DNA of 64,000 bases from Adiantum capillus-veneris (lineage: Eukaryota > Streptophyta > Polypodiopsida > Polypodiales > Pteridaceae): assembly GCA_014529385.2 (NCBI GenBank), contig CM043958.1, positions 144,940,234 to 145,004,233 of the forward strand, given 5' to 3'. This document shows, piece by piece, positions 26,561 through 37,616 of the stretch (the first letter of the stretch is position 1; every line of letters starts with the position of its first letter). Made by a program: the position numbers and the translations under genes. The notes beneath the pieces are model-generated. The model was not told where the DNA came from. It saw nothing but the letters and a program-made list of their open reading frames with translations, and did not search any database.

Positions 26561-28536
26561 ACATGCTTATATGAGTCTTAATCCACGTTTTTTGTTGCAG
26601 GCCTGGGGCAGTCCCTCCGCGATGTGGGCAGTGTGCATGACACGAAGGGCAAGGGAAAGGCTGTAATGGAGGACCTTTCGATCGAGGAGAGTGATGAGCT
26701 GGATACAAGTGAGAACCCTTCGACGGAGAAGGGTGTTGAGCTGTATGCAAGGAGTGAAGGGGTGGATGAGGGCTCCCAGCAGATTCCAAATGAAAGCATG
26801 AAAACAACTGAGGAAGGCAGTGATGTCGATGAAAAAGAAGATGATTTTTTGTCATGGCTCCTCGTGTGCCAGCGATGCCTGCTGCAACTGACAAAGCAGA
26901 AGCTTCTCAGCAAACAGTGGCTAGTGGCTCAAGGGAAACTTTGAAGAATGACAACATAGAAGATGAGCAAGAAGTTGGTGACAACAGCCCTCTCGAGGGT
27001 TTTTTGCATAAAGCTCAATTGAAAAGAAAAGTTGGCCTTGAAGAGGTACCCGAAGACATTGCAAGCACAGCCTGTGGTTCGGACAAGGCTGAAAGCTCCA
27101 AAGGTGAAAAGAAAGCCACCCGCTCAAGAGCTTGCAAAAAATTGTGTTAAGACTTATTGCTCCCTACCCGGTTGTGCCCTTCACTGTATATGCTAGACCA
27201 TTTTGAAACCCAAATGCGTATTGTAACTGACATGCATTTTGTTTTCCAATGAAAATGTATTTTTGTGCAATATAAATCTGAGCAGCAGTTCATTGTAATT
27301 TTTGCGGTTTTTCTTTTTTAAACTTGTTCATTTCGTATCGCGGTTTCCCTGCAGAGGAAGAGAAACAGGCATTAATCGTCATGCCTGATGCAACTGCGGC
27401 CATGCAATGGTAGAAATTACGGAGATGGCGAGTCCACAAAGCCAGGCAGTTAAGGAGACAGAAAATGGAGATTGAAAAACGCCTTGAACGATATTCACAG
27501 CTTGCCTGTAGTATTATTGAGCGCCTAAATTATGTGCACCCAAGTGGGCCGTTTATTTTTGTTGAATGGTATCCTCTACCAGACCTAATATGGGTGCCTA
27601 AGCGTTTATGTGATGAAAAAAGGGCTATGGTACTGGACCTGAACAGTCTTTTGGTGGCAGTGGTAGAGCCTCGTTTTGGTTAAAAGCCCCCGGCATATGC
27701 AGATGAAATGCTGAAATACAATGTACTTGATAAGCAGGTGTTCTGTCGCAAGGAGAGCCTTTTTTTTTTTGGACTGGTGCCTGCAGTTCTTTAATGTGTT
27801 TATATGGAGTACAAGCCTCCATAGTAAAGTCATGAGTATTTGCCGTACTGTTTTTAAAGAGCAGGTGCCAAAGATTACTGGGTTTTTTGCTCAAGCGGAT
27901 TATACAAAGCAATCCTGGCAGATCCAGAGAAAACCTGTGTTTATGAAAGACTTATCCTTGTTCTGGAAACACACTCCGGGGTACAACGCCCAAAACACAC
28001 TTATAATCGATAATAGCTTCTACAAAGTGTTTCAGAACCCACCACAAACTTGGCTTGTTACTCCCAGTCTAGAGCACCAGAGTGCTGAGAAGAGGGAAAA
28101 GTTCCTTATAGAAACTTTGAAGTCTTGGCTTTTTCTTTGGCTGCAAACGGATGATCGGAAAGCATATGTTGCTGATAATGTGTTTGAGACAGGCTCAGAT
28201 GAGTTTTCTGATGTAGTCGTCAAACGTTTGCTTGACATTCAAAAGAGGGATATAGAGGCTAAAAGACTGGAAGAAATTCGTCGCAAACAGCGGGAAGTTG
28301 ACCTAGAAGTAGAAAGAGAGAAAGAAAATCTGGAGAGGGAAAGAAGAGAAAGTGAGCAGCATAGTGCCAACCTAGAAGCAGAGGAGGAAGCAGAGAGAAA
28401 AGAAAAGAGGCAGCAGGAAGAAGACAAACAGCGAGGATATCCCGGTCACTACAAGCGCCCTCCGAGGAGGCCTTAAGGGTTTTTGGGGCAGTGACTGTCA
28501 TTGTACAATTGAACCCTATGTAAATAATTTGATGCT

Positions 28537-28655
28537 GGCAATTAATGTAAATAGTTTGAGTGTTAGCATGCTAACACAAGATGTAAACAGTTTGAGTTAG
28601 CATGTTGGCAATTAATGTAAACAGTTTGATAGTTAGCATGCTGACCAACTTTATA
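28537..28655 (+). repeat. Short repeats between the convergent genes
   Basis: GGCAATTAATGTAAA followed by CAGTTTGA/TAGTTTGA and TTAGCATGCT recurs about three times between the stop of the passenger gene (28476) and the 3' end of the transposase (28861). TTAGCATGCTAA links it to the intronic arrays. Confidence 0.75.
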
Positions 28656-28860
28656 ATAAAACTACATTACCTTACAGCAAAGTGGTATATAGAAAATCCA
28701 GTGGATACAACTTAAAAGTTGAAGGGCATGCTATTACAGATTGCTTCATAGCTTTCTGGAGTGATTGTGTACACATGCCTTCTCCTTGGGACGTGCTCCA
28801 TGGGTATTTTGATACATCGCACCAGATGTGAAAGTAGGTGGACGATAGGCTACTTGTGGT

Positions 28861-31800
28861 CTAGCTTGAAGGTGTATGCATCCAATTGCTTGTAATACAG
28901 TCCTTGCACAACATATGAGCCTCTGTCTCCACCTTCTCCTTTTCTGCAACACACTTGACCAGATAGAAATCCACATCTTCGGCGTTGGTTAAAGCATGTG
29001 GATTTACAGCAAATGTGTCTCCAGAACATAGAGCGCTACTCAACACATCACGATGACCTTCGTATGTGAAGTCATCATAGCCAAAGACTTCCTCTGTCGA
29101 AACTTCATCTGTTTGCTCAAGTAATGGCTGCAGAATCTGATAATCCCAAGCCTCCACATGAGCTTTATTGATGCAGCGATTCAACCTTCCGTTCATGCAT
29201 GCATCACAGAAGCATGCCAACTTTCTTGTTGCAAGGGCAGTTGGATCCTGCAGGTTGTGACCACGAATCGCATGCAAAGAGCGAGTTTTTTCCACAGTGG
29301 CATAATTCCACTTAACATCCCTGTTAACATCTCCCTCTTTAACCTCCCAAAACACACGAGCACATTCCCTTTCTTTTGAAGGATATGATGTAGGTGCTCC
29401 ATGCGATAGGTTGGCCTGGCAATAAGCAACCACATCTGCTGCACACTGCAATATAGCTCCATTAGGTTTTAGTTGTTCATGGGTCAAGGTTCTTTTCACA
29501 ACTACTCCTGCACCATCATGCTAGCCCTTGCCATGCCCTGATCCAGAGAAGAACCAGCTCATCCCAATCCCTGTGAGTCCACCATATCTTGCAACAAAAT
29601 AGAAAGGCCTCGCTCCCTTGAATTGCGAGGCCGCACCATCTGACCACACCCAATGTTGTTTACAAGTGACACCCTCTTGTTGTAACCAGTCACGGTGTAG
29701 CATGAAGCAATGTTGCACAAACAGTGTGTCATGGACCCTATCATTTGATATGAAGAAGTGGATTGTTTTGACTACCTCCCCTGCCTTGCGGTAGTATGTT
29801 ATGTGTACAAAAATAGTTACTTGACTAGAGTGCCAATGCATTGACTGAATCTCATTTTGCTCCTTGAAGGCGTAGATTTCAGCAAAGTCAACAACTGAGA
29901 CAATGACATCATCCGAAAAGCGAAGTATACAATCCTTAAATTTTTGTCCTTGCCATCGTGCCACATAGTTATGAGTGATGAAGAGCTTCAAATTGGTTTG
30001 CAAAAATAGTCGAAGAAACTCCCAGCACTGCATTTCTTTATGCAAAAGATCTTTTCTTTTCTTACTGTTTCCATGCCTGTCTTTCACATACGCAAATACT
30101 TTCACATTAATACCCTTACCTGGCTTTGCTGTTTCTAAGCAACATAATTCTAACTTCTTTACTCCACATATCTTACAGTCTCCCATCAGGCATTCCCTTC
30201 TATGGAAAACTGCATCTGTTGGCTTTGGACAGAGAACGGACTCCCACATCTGTGTGACACCTTTGAACGTGTGATGTGAAGCCAGGCAGCCGCTGCTAAT
30301 GTTCTTGCCTGTAGCACAAATATTGCATACACAGTTGCAACATGTATCATGCAGCCCCAAAGCATGAGAGCGCATGTGGTTCTGTGCGTCTTTCAAAAAG
30401 GTCATCTGCATATGGTATTCGCAACAACATGTGTACCTATCCTTCATCCTCCTGCAAAAGAATGTCTTTAACATCTCAAACATCCTCATGCCAATCTTGC
30501 AATCTGGATGTTTTTGTTTGAATCTTTGAAAGAGCTCAACCTGCAATATCCATATTTGATCAGTATGTTTACTAGGAGAAATAATCCAAACAGGACTATA
30601 CGCATTGCTACTTAATACATCCAGCATAGAAACAAATTGGTGTGTTAAACAACACATTGTATGGTCCTAACATGCATGTAACTGGGTATAACATTGTATA
30701 CTAAGCATGCTTGCTAAGTATGCTAACTAGCATAGCTGAGTATGCTAACTACAATACTAGCTGTGCTAACAAGCACAATCATTGTGTAGTGTAGCATACG
30801 AGGCATACTCATCAGCATGCTAGTTAGCATGCTGAGTATACTCATCAACATACTGAGTATGCTAACTAGCATGCTGAGTTAGCATACTAGTTGTGCTAAC
30901 TAGCATACTCATTAGCATACTAGCTAGCATACTCATCAGCATGCTGAGTATGCTAACAAGCATACTAGCTGTGCTAACAAGCACAATCAGTGTGTAGTTT
31001 AGCATACGAGGCATACTCATCAGCATGCTAGTTCGCATGCTGAGTATACTCATCAGCATGCTAGGTAGCATGCTGAGTATGTTAGTTAGCATAGTTGAAT
31101 ATGCTAACTAGTATACTAGCTGTGCTTACAAGCATAATCAGTGTGTAATTTAGCATATGAGTCATTGTTAACCACATGAATGTGTGCTAAGAAGAATAGA
31201 AGGCATGCTAACTAGCATACATATTGTGCTAACCAGCACACTTATTATGTTGAACAGCATAGCCAGCACACTACGAATGCTAACTAGCATAAATCAGCTT
31301 ACCCGTTATGCTACTTAGCATTCTTAGCTGTGCTAACTAGCATACTCATGAGCATGCTAGTTAGCATGCTGAGTATGCTAACTAGCATGCTGAGTATACT
31401 AGTTAGCATAGCTGAATATGCTAACTAGCATACTAGCATAAACCAGCTTACCCGTTATGCTACTTAGCATTCTTAGCTGTGCTAACTAGCATACTCAGCA
31501 TGCTAGTTAGCTAGTTGAGTATGCTTACTAGCATGCTATATTGCTAGTTAGCACAGCTGAGTATGCTAACTAGCATACTAGCTGTGATACCAAGAAAAAT
31601 TAGTGTGTAGTTTAACATAAGAGTCATGGTTAACCACACAAAGTGTGCTAAGAAGAATAGAAGGTATGCTAACTAGCATACATATTGTGTTAGCCAGCAC
31701 ACTTGTTATGTTGAATAGCATAGCCAGCACACTAGCATAAAAGGTGTTAAAGTAGCATACATATTGTGCTAACCAGCGTAGTCCTCAAGATCACTAGGCA

Positions 31801-32879
31801 TGCTAACTAGCAGAAAATTTATGCTGAACACCATACCCACCATACAGGAATGCTAACTAGCATATACCATAAACCAGCTTACCCATTATACTAGTTAGCA
31901 TACTACGAAAGGTAGCTAGCATACTCATTGTGTCAAAGAACATACAGAGCATGCTAGTTAGCATAATAGGTATGCTAACTAGCATAAAGGGTGTTATAGT
32001 ATCTTACATATTGTGTTAGACAGCATACTTATCATGCTAAACAGCATACCCAGCATACTAGGAGTGAGACTATGCTAACTAGCACGGCATACATAGCATA
32101 ACATATTGTGATAACTAGCATGCTTTGTATGCTAGGTAGATTACTAGCATGCTAGAATGAATAAGTTATGGCGCAAGTATGTCATTGATCACCTGAGACT
32201 CATCCAGGAGGTGCACAGGGTGTTTTATGTAGCTTTTCCTTCCCACTCTCTTTCGACAAACATCCTTCTTGTTGGGTGAAACACGAGTCTCCTCTGTCCA
32301 AAATGTGTAGACCAATTCCTTAATTTCATCTGTGATAGGGCTATGACGGTGTTGCTTGTGACATTCAGCCAATGAAAACAGTCGAGCATTGACACCAGAC
32401 TTCACTTGCCATGATTTTTCTTTAAACAAGCTGCGACGGTCGACTTTTAGGACCCTGGAGAATTTGGCAATAGGCATGTTTTCCTTTGAATTTATCATCA
32501 TCTGCAATGTTGCATTCTTCAAAAACAGCTCGTCGTTAGAAGCTGGCTGCTTGACGATAGCTAGTGTGTTGCAGACATTGGTGACAATTGCACTCTGCAC
32601 AGCAGCCTCCTCCTCTAAAGACTGCTCACGGATTGCCCGAACAAGCGGATGTTGAGCAACAAGATTCCAGATTTTGCACTTTGCTTCTTTGTTGAGACCT
32701 TCAGTCCTGCTCTTGAAATCTTTCACAATCTCGAAGGAGATTTTCCTTTTCTCCTCATCGTCGACAACATGATGTCCTTGTTTAGTTGTCATCTGTCTGT
32801 GCTCCCGCTGTTTACGCTTTCTTTCTCTCTCATATTTCCTGATAATAGAAAGAGTTGGATGCTGGTAGTTGTGATTCAT
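28861..32879 (-). pseudogene. Transposase of the 9.6-kb DNA transposon
   Basis: Exon 1 runs 32879 to 32193 (228 codons; I chose the ATG at 32879 because upstream frame is only a GA-repeat translation). It is basic and contains TRVSPNKKDVCRKRVG. The intron 32192-30541 starts GTGATC and ends TTGCAG; both junctions are phase 0. Exon 2 starts at 30540 with VELFQRFKQKHPDCKIGM. It has paired Cys/His clusters (CCCEYH near 30430; CCNCVCNIC near 30330; CKICG near 30175). Acidic candidate catalytic sites lie in VSVVDFAEIYAF (near 29895) and VWSDGAASQFKG (near 29640), then SGHGKG. A single TAG at 29523-29521 follows; the same frame then continues as HDGAGVVVKRTLTHEQ to a stop at 28861. So one nonsense codon separates this from a full-length protein of about 785 codons. 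Confidence 0.75.
30690..32160 (-). repeat. Intronic palindromic array, TGCTAACTAGCA type, with higher-order repeats
   Basis: About 1.5 kb of units centred on ATGCTAACTAGCAT or ATGCTAGTTAGCAT, filling the transposase intron. Higher-order copies exist: a GCTGTGCTAACAAGCACAAT block recurs about 210 bp apart (30756 and 30967). A block with CAGCTTACCCGTTATGCTAC recurs at 31293 and 31447 and, diverged, near 31875. The palindrome centre differs from the array at 25.7-26.6 kb. Confidence 0.95.
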
Positions 32880-32994
32880 TTCCTGTAATGGCTCCCTTCT
32901 GCCTCCATTTCTAGTTGCAATAATGTTGTCTCTGCTGGTTTTCCATATCTGCAAGTCTACTAAGCTTTGACAACTCAACTTCGAGGCAAGAAGC

Positions 32995-33245
<251 letters not shown>

Positions 33246-33410
33246 AGAGGCTACACCCCACGTCGTCGTCGTAACCGAAAACAGAGTCCACACCCCATAT
33301 GGGAGGGAAAAAATAATATATCTTATGGTTATTAAAATTTCAAACTTCACTTGCTCTTTGGTTTTGAATAGATGCTAACAAGCACCTCTTACTAGCATTG
33401 TCCGGGACAC

Positions 33411-33444
33411 CAAAAAGCATGACAAGTTAACATGCTTATACCCA
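33411..33444 (-). repeat. Right terminal inverted repeat
   Basis: Reverse complement of 23837-23870 over all 34 bases; it ends CTTATACCCA at the junction with the gypsy protease gene. Confidence 0.9.
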
Positions 33445-33809
33445 TGCACCATCTAGGCCTAGAGGTAAGTAGGTCGGCACCCTGCCGAGCCAAAATGGCA
33501 GATAACGTAAGAGTGAAATGCATAGGCATTGTGAAGGCATTCAACACAGAAGTGGAGGTAGACATTTTTGTCATGCCACACAAAGGAGAGGGGTACCCTA
33601 TCATTCTTGGAAGACCCTGGCTCATGTCTATGGAAGCTAAGCAAGATTGGAGTACCAGAATGATTCAAATGAAGGATGCGAAAGGAAAGTCCATATTCTA
33701 CGACATGAGGACTGGGAAGCAGCGCAACATGATCTTGGAGGCTTCGGAAGATGAGTCCACCAGTGACTATTCGTCCACCTTAGGAGAAGAGACAACAACA
33801 ACTGAATAA
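33445..33809 (+). pseudogene. Aspartic protease of the Tat-like element, 3' part
   Basis: Resumes the domain interrupted at 23836 (HHLGLEVSRSAPC..., then GYPIILGRPWLM, the ILG-x-PW motif that closes plant gypsy proteases). An acidic linker towards RT follows to the stop at 33809. Confidence 0.8.
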
Positions 33810-35256
33810 AGTGACAGTAGCATCGAAGTGATGGTGGTCATCCTTAAAGACCCAAAAATATTGACACAATCTGAAGCACCGCCGGCAAACCAAGAGGGAC
33901 CATCAGGTACGCAATCCTTGAAGATACAAGTAAGTTACATCAGATGCTCTCCAGTGAGTTAACTGGTGAAGAGAGGAAGAATATGTCTCCATGCTAGGTA
34001 ACTTCACCACATGTTCATTGATGGTTATGATAAGATCATAGGAATCACAGTGGTACAACACCGCATAAGACTCAAGGAAGGAAGTAAGCCCGCAGTGCAA
34101 AAGCTCAGAAGGCTTGGGGTAATCCAACAAGAGACACTGCTCAAAGAGGTGAGGAATTTTCTATAGGAAGGTTTCATTTACCCCATCAAAGACTCAGAGT
34201 GGGTCTCTCCAGTGGTAGTCACACCAAAGAAGAATGGCAAGTGGAGCTATGTAGACTATAAACCTCTCAATGCAACCACAAAGAGAGATCATTTTCCCCT
34301 CCCATTCCAAGACGAAATTCTCAATGAAGTGGCAGGTCATGAGTGCTACACAGTATGTGATGGCTACTTAGGCTACTTTCAAATTAGTATTGCAGAAGAA
34401 ATCGAGAAAAAGACAACTTTCATAACACCTCGGCTGAATCAGAAAAAGGACCAGCAAAGAAATGGAAAAGACGTTTTCCTCGCAAGTCAGAAGAGCAAAA
34501 GAAGGTCACGAGGACAGAGAACAAATGCTTTATATGTGAGCAGCCTGGCCACATTGCTTACAACTGTCCTACAAAGAAAAGGCCAGCTGATTCTGATGAC
34601 AAGGAAGACAGGAAAGGAAAGAAGCCCATGGCTGGTCTAGTGCCAGATATGGTGGGCGATAAGCCAAATTCAGATGCAAGTGAGCTTTGCAGAGCATGGG
34701 GAAAGGTCAGGGATCAAACAGTGCTTATCTTCTTTGATCCAGGTGCCAAAGCCAACTTCATTTCCCCAGAATTGGCTTCAAAGTTGGGAATCAGACCTGA
34801 AGAGATGGGGTATACAGCAGAGGCAAGTTTGGCATGTCCTGGCCACACAGAGGGGGATGCTTTGCTTACAAAGTGATGCCTTTTGGCCTCACCAATGCTC
34901 CGGACACATTCCAATGCTATGTGACTTTTGTCTTCCAGCCATACTTTGGAACATCAATACGAGTCTTCATAGATTCTTTTTGCATCTATAGTTCACGCTC
35001 CCTCCATTTAAGCAAAGTCTATGATGGCCTGACCAGGCTGCAAACCTTGGGTTGCCAGCTCAACGTGGATAAGTGTCACATTGGTGAAAGCAAGGTCACT
35101 CTCCTTGGCCATGTAATTTCAGAAAAAGGGATTGAGGCTAACCCTAGCAAGATTCAAGCTTTGGTATCTTTGTCATCACCCACCACAGCTAAGCAATTGG
35201 TTTCTTTCCTTCAGAACGTAAGGTATTTAAGCAGGTTCATTCACTTGGTATCTTAG
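33810..35256 (+). pseudogene. Reverse transcriptase of the Tat-like element, with a foreign insert
   Basis: RT fingers begin near 34160 (SEWVSPVVVTPKKNGKW at about 34194-34245; YKPLNATTKRDHFPLP). The palm begins with CDGYLGYFQI. At 34433 the domain is interrupted by about 421 bases of another element's gag-protease and resumes at 34855 with [16 protein letters not shown]. The active-site box (VFIDSFCIYSS near 34960) has lost the second Asp of the usual DD. The thumb and connection (LGHVISEKGIEANP) follow to 35256. Stops near 33960-34170 also break the upstream part. Confidence 0.8.
34434..34854 (+). pseudogene. gag-protease fragment of a second gypsy family inside the RT
   Basis: In one frame it encodes a perfect zinc knuckle (CFICEQPGHIAYNC near 34525-34570), a basic linker, then AWGKVRDQTVLIFFDPGAKA, a protease start with DPGA at the active site, up to LASKLGIRPEEMG. 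It resembles the AWGKVRE...-type gag/protease junction of the element at 46.3 kb more than that of its host element. Both edges fall in GG at the junction with RT sequence, and no LTR is attached. Confidence 0.75.
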
Positions 35257-36345
35257 ATGGTTCTCCCTCTACAAAAAGTCACCCATAGAGATGTCTTCTC
35301 ATGGAGTGAAGAAAATGAGCAACAGTTTACCGAAGTGAAATAAATCCTAGCCACACTTCCCACCATTTCACCCCCTAGATGGGACGAGCCATTTTATGTG
35401 AACCCCAGTGTAGGAAGTGATACACTTGGATCCGTACTAATGCAAAAGGGCCCCCAAACCTCTTTCATGTGTCCTATCTACTTCTCTAGTCCTGTCATGA
35501 CCCCATCAGAAAAGGGATTCACGGCAGTAGAGCACATGGTGCTTGCATTAATGTTTGCCACTACAAATTTCCACTCTTATCTGTTGCCTAGACCCTTTGT
35601 AATTCTGACAATGGAGGAGGTTTTTCCGTATGTAATGCAACACATGGATGTCTCATCTAGGATCTCTAAATGGTTGGTTAGATTACAAGAGTTTGACTAC
35701 ACCATGCAAGTAGAAAACTCCACCAGGGCTAGTCTAGCAAGTATTCTTACTCATCGTCACTATGAGAAGAAGTTGAAGGTCAAGACAGAAGATAAAGGAG
35801 TGACACCAATGGTAGAAAGTCCTAAGCTAGAAAGAGCTCACTCTCTTTTCTTTGATGGAGCATACAAGAGAACAGCGGACCAGTCTGCACAGCAGGCTTT
35901 ATCATTTTCAATGGGCAAAAGGAGAGCGTATTCTCCATTGGGCAGCTGTTACACTCTCACTCCAATGATGAAGCAGAGTATGACGCTTTTTTTCTTGGAT
36001 TAGAACAGTGTATTTTGCAGGGTATTCAACCCTTAAATGTATTTAGCGATGCTCTGCTTTTGATGAAGCAGATAAATGGCACTTGGGTTTGTAAAAATCA
36101 GGTTTTACTTAGTTAAACTATGCCAAGTTAAGGATCTTTTAAGAAAGTTTGAAGGAGTGCAATTATTTCATATCCCTAGGACAGAAAATCAGGAGGCAGC
36201 TGCTCTAGCCAAGGAAAGAATACAAGACATTCCCATAGGAGCAATTAAACTAAAACTACCTCTCTTTCAAGGTAGCGATGCTATGCTTGATATCATTAGC
36301 TTCTTAGAAACAAGAGAATGTCCTAAAGGGTACTGTAAGGGCTAG
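35257..36345 (+). pseudogene. RNase H plus second (archaeal-type) RNase H
   Basis: The first RNase H spans 35398 to about 35740 (VGSDTLGSVLMQKG, EKGFTAVEHMVLALMFA). A second RNase H starts at about 35845 with LFFDGAYKR. After a frameshift near 35950 it continues with EAEYDAFFLGLEQC (near 35970) and VFSDALLLMKQINGTW (near 36040), and closes with HIPRTENQEAAALAKERI (36165-36220). The D-E-D residues of the second domain are present. Duplicated RNase H is the hallmark I used for the Tat assignment. Confidence 0.8.
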
Positions 36346-36419
36346 AAACAGTGGCTAGTAAGGAAGGCTACAAGATACCGCCTTGTAAACAACACCACTT
36401 GCATTGTAAAGGCAAGGAC

Positions 36420-37610
36420 AGATTCTTAGGCGAGTACCAACCTTCAGTGAGATCACGGAGGTAATCTTAAGTTGCCATGATGGTGTCTGCGGCAGTCATT
36501 TTGCTTTAGATATCACCAGTAGGAAGATTCTACAGGCAAGATTCTCTTGGCCTAGTCTAAACAGGGATGTGCATCATTGGTGTAAAACATGCAAGACCTA
36601 TCAAGTTTCCAGTGATCGTACACTAACCTATGAGCCACAGACTCCTATCATCTCATATGGTCTGTTTGAAAAATGGGGAATAAATGCAATCAGTCCTCTT
36701 CCAAGGGCCCAATTAAGTAAACTATACACTCTAGTTGGTGTAGACTACATGACCCAATGGGCGGAAGCAGCAGCCACCACACGCATTACAACCCGAGAAG
36801 TAGCAAATTCATATTTGAACACATTTGTTGCCGTTTTGGCACTCCTCTAGAGATAATATCTGATAGGGGACCAGGTTTCAAAGGCGACCTGGAGGGAGAA
36901 TTGATGAAAAAGTTAGGCATTACACGCCAACATTCCACGCCATACTATCTACAGTGCAATGGCTTAGTCGAAAAGGTAAACGGCATGATCTGTAAAATCA
37001 TCACAAACCAGGTGAATAACCACACAGGTGACTGGGATAAACATCTCATGGCCACTCTATGGGCCTACCGAATGACATTCTGAACATCATTAGGTTTCAC
37101 CCCTTTCCATCTAGTCTATATAAAGGAGGCCATTCTACCCATTGAGGTACAGATAGCCAGCTTGCAAGTCGTGGCTAGCCAATTGCAGCGCCCAATTGTC
37201 AATCTCCGCAACCACATCTTGGATCTAGAAAGGCTCCAACTAGATAGGGAAGATGCAATCAATCACTATGCAGCGCAAGCAAAGTGACACCGGCTCACCT
37301 TCGATCAAGGTCTTAAGGAAAAGGACATGGAAAAAGGCATCCTGACACTAGGAAGGACAAGAAATTTTAGCCTAGATGGGAAGGGCCATTCATTGTCAAA
37401 AGGTGCTACGACAACAGCAATTATTAGCTGATGGAAGCAGATGGGAGAATTCATAAGACTAGAGTCAATGGATGGAGGCTCAAGAGGTATTTTCTAAGGT
37501 TTGAACCAAAGTTCATGCTAGATATTCCAGAGGAGGGAGAACCCTCCAACTCCGCTACTAAAGAACCAGAAGTAGGGCTAGAAGCATGAATGCCTAAAGC
37601 CAGACAGGAG
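36420..37610 (+). pseudogene. Integrase of the Tat-like element
   Basis: The zinc-binding end (HHWCKTCKTYQ near 36573-36605) is followed by the catalytic core: VGVDYMTQWAEA (first Asp), EIISDRGPGFKG (second Asp, near 36850) and NGLVEKVNGMI (Glu, near 36965), so D-D-E is intact. It is broken by a frame change near 36840 and a TGA at 37081. A decayed C-terminal part reaches 37610, and the polypurine tract abuts it. Confidence 0.85.
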
Positions 37611-37616
37611 GGCTAA
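37602..37616 (+). other. Polypurine tract before the 3' LTR
   Basis: AGACAGGAGGGCTAA directly precedes the LTR start TGATGG, the expected plus-strand priming position. Confidence 0.6.

Larger units (their letters stand above)
24059..28476 (+). pseudogene. FCP1/NIF-phosphatase-like passenger gene with coiled coil and RING-like cluster
   Basis: The exon model is partial. 24059-24290 is basic, with a KRVKLSD-type nuclear signal. The next piece, about 24470-24640, includes HKPVFDLNLDIGRNCS. 24640-25176 is a coiled coil, then a phase-0 intron 25177-25271 (GTAAGT...GCAG). 25272-25653 contains a RING-like cluster (CSGC, CGDSYHFLC, CRAVTC). The intron 25654-26600 (GTAAGA...TTGCAG) joins in frame to an acidic exon at 26601. 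A frameshift in a T run near 26845 precedes a new frame to 27150. 27465-28476 holds the phosphatase-like domain: VLDLNSLLV (near 27630-27657), FIWSTS, NTLIIDNSFYK and NPPQTW match the plant DLNG-type FCP1 homology domain, followed by a Glu/Arg coiled-coil tail. A TAA near 27682 and a shift in an 11-T run near 27765 break it. If active it would dephosphorylate Ser/Thr, as FCP1 does on RNA polymerase II; activity is inference. Confidence 0.7.

Noticed and set aside
28746-28976. 76-codon antisense ORF overlapping the transposase end
   Set aside because: Out of frame with the transposase and overlapping its C-terminal codons. It could be a frameshifted extension, but I have no support.
30862-31092. 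Similar Met/Leu/Ser ORF
   Set aside because: Translation of the second palindromic array in the transposase intron.
35398-36003. Independent host RNase H gene
   Set aside because: Collinear with RT and integrase of the gypsy element on the same strand; it is element-encoded.
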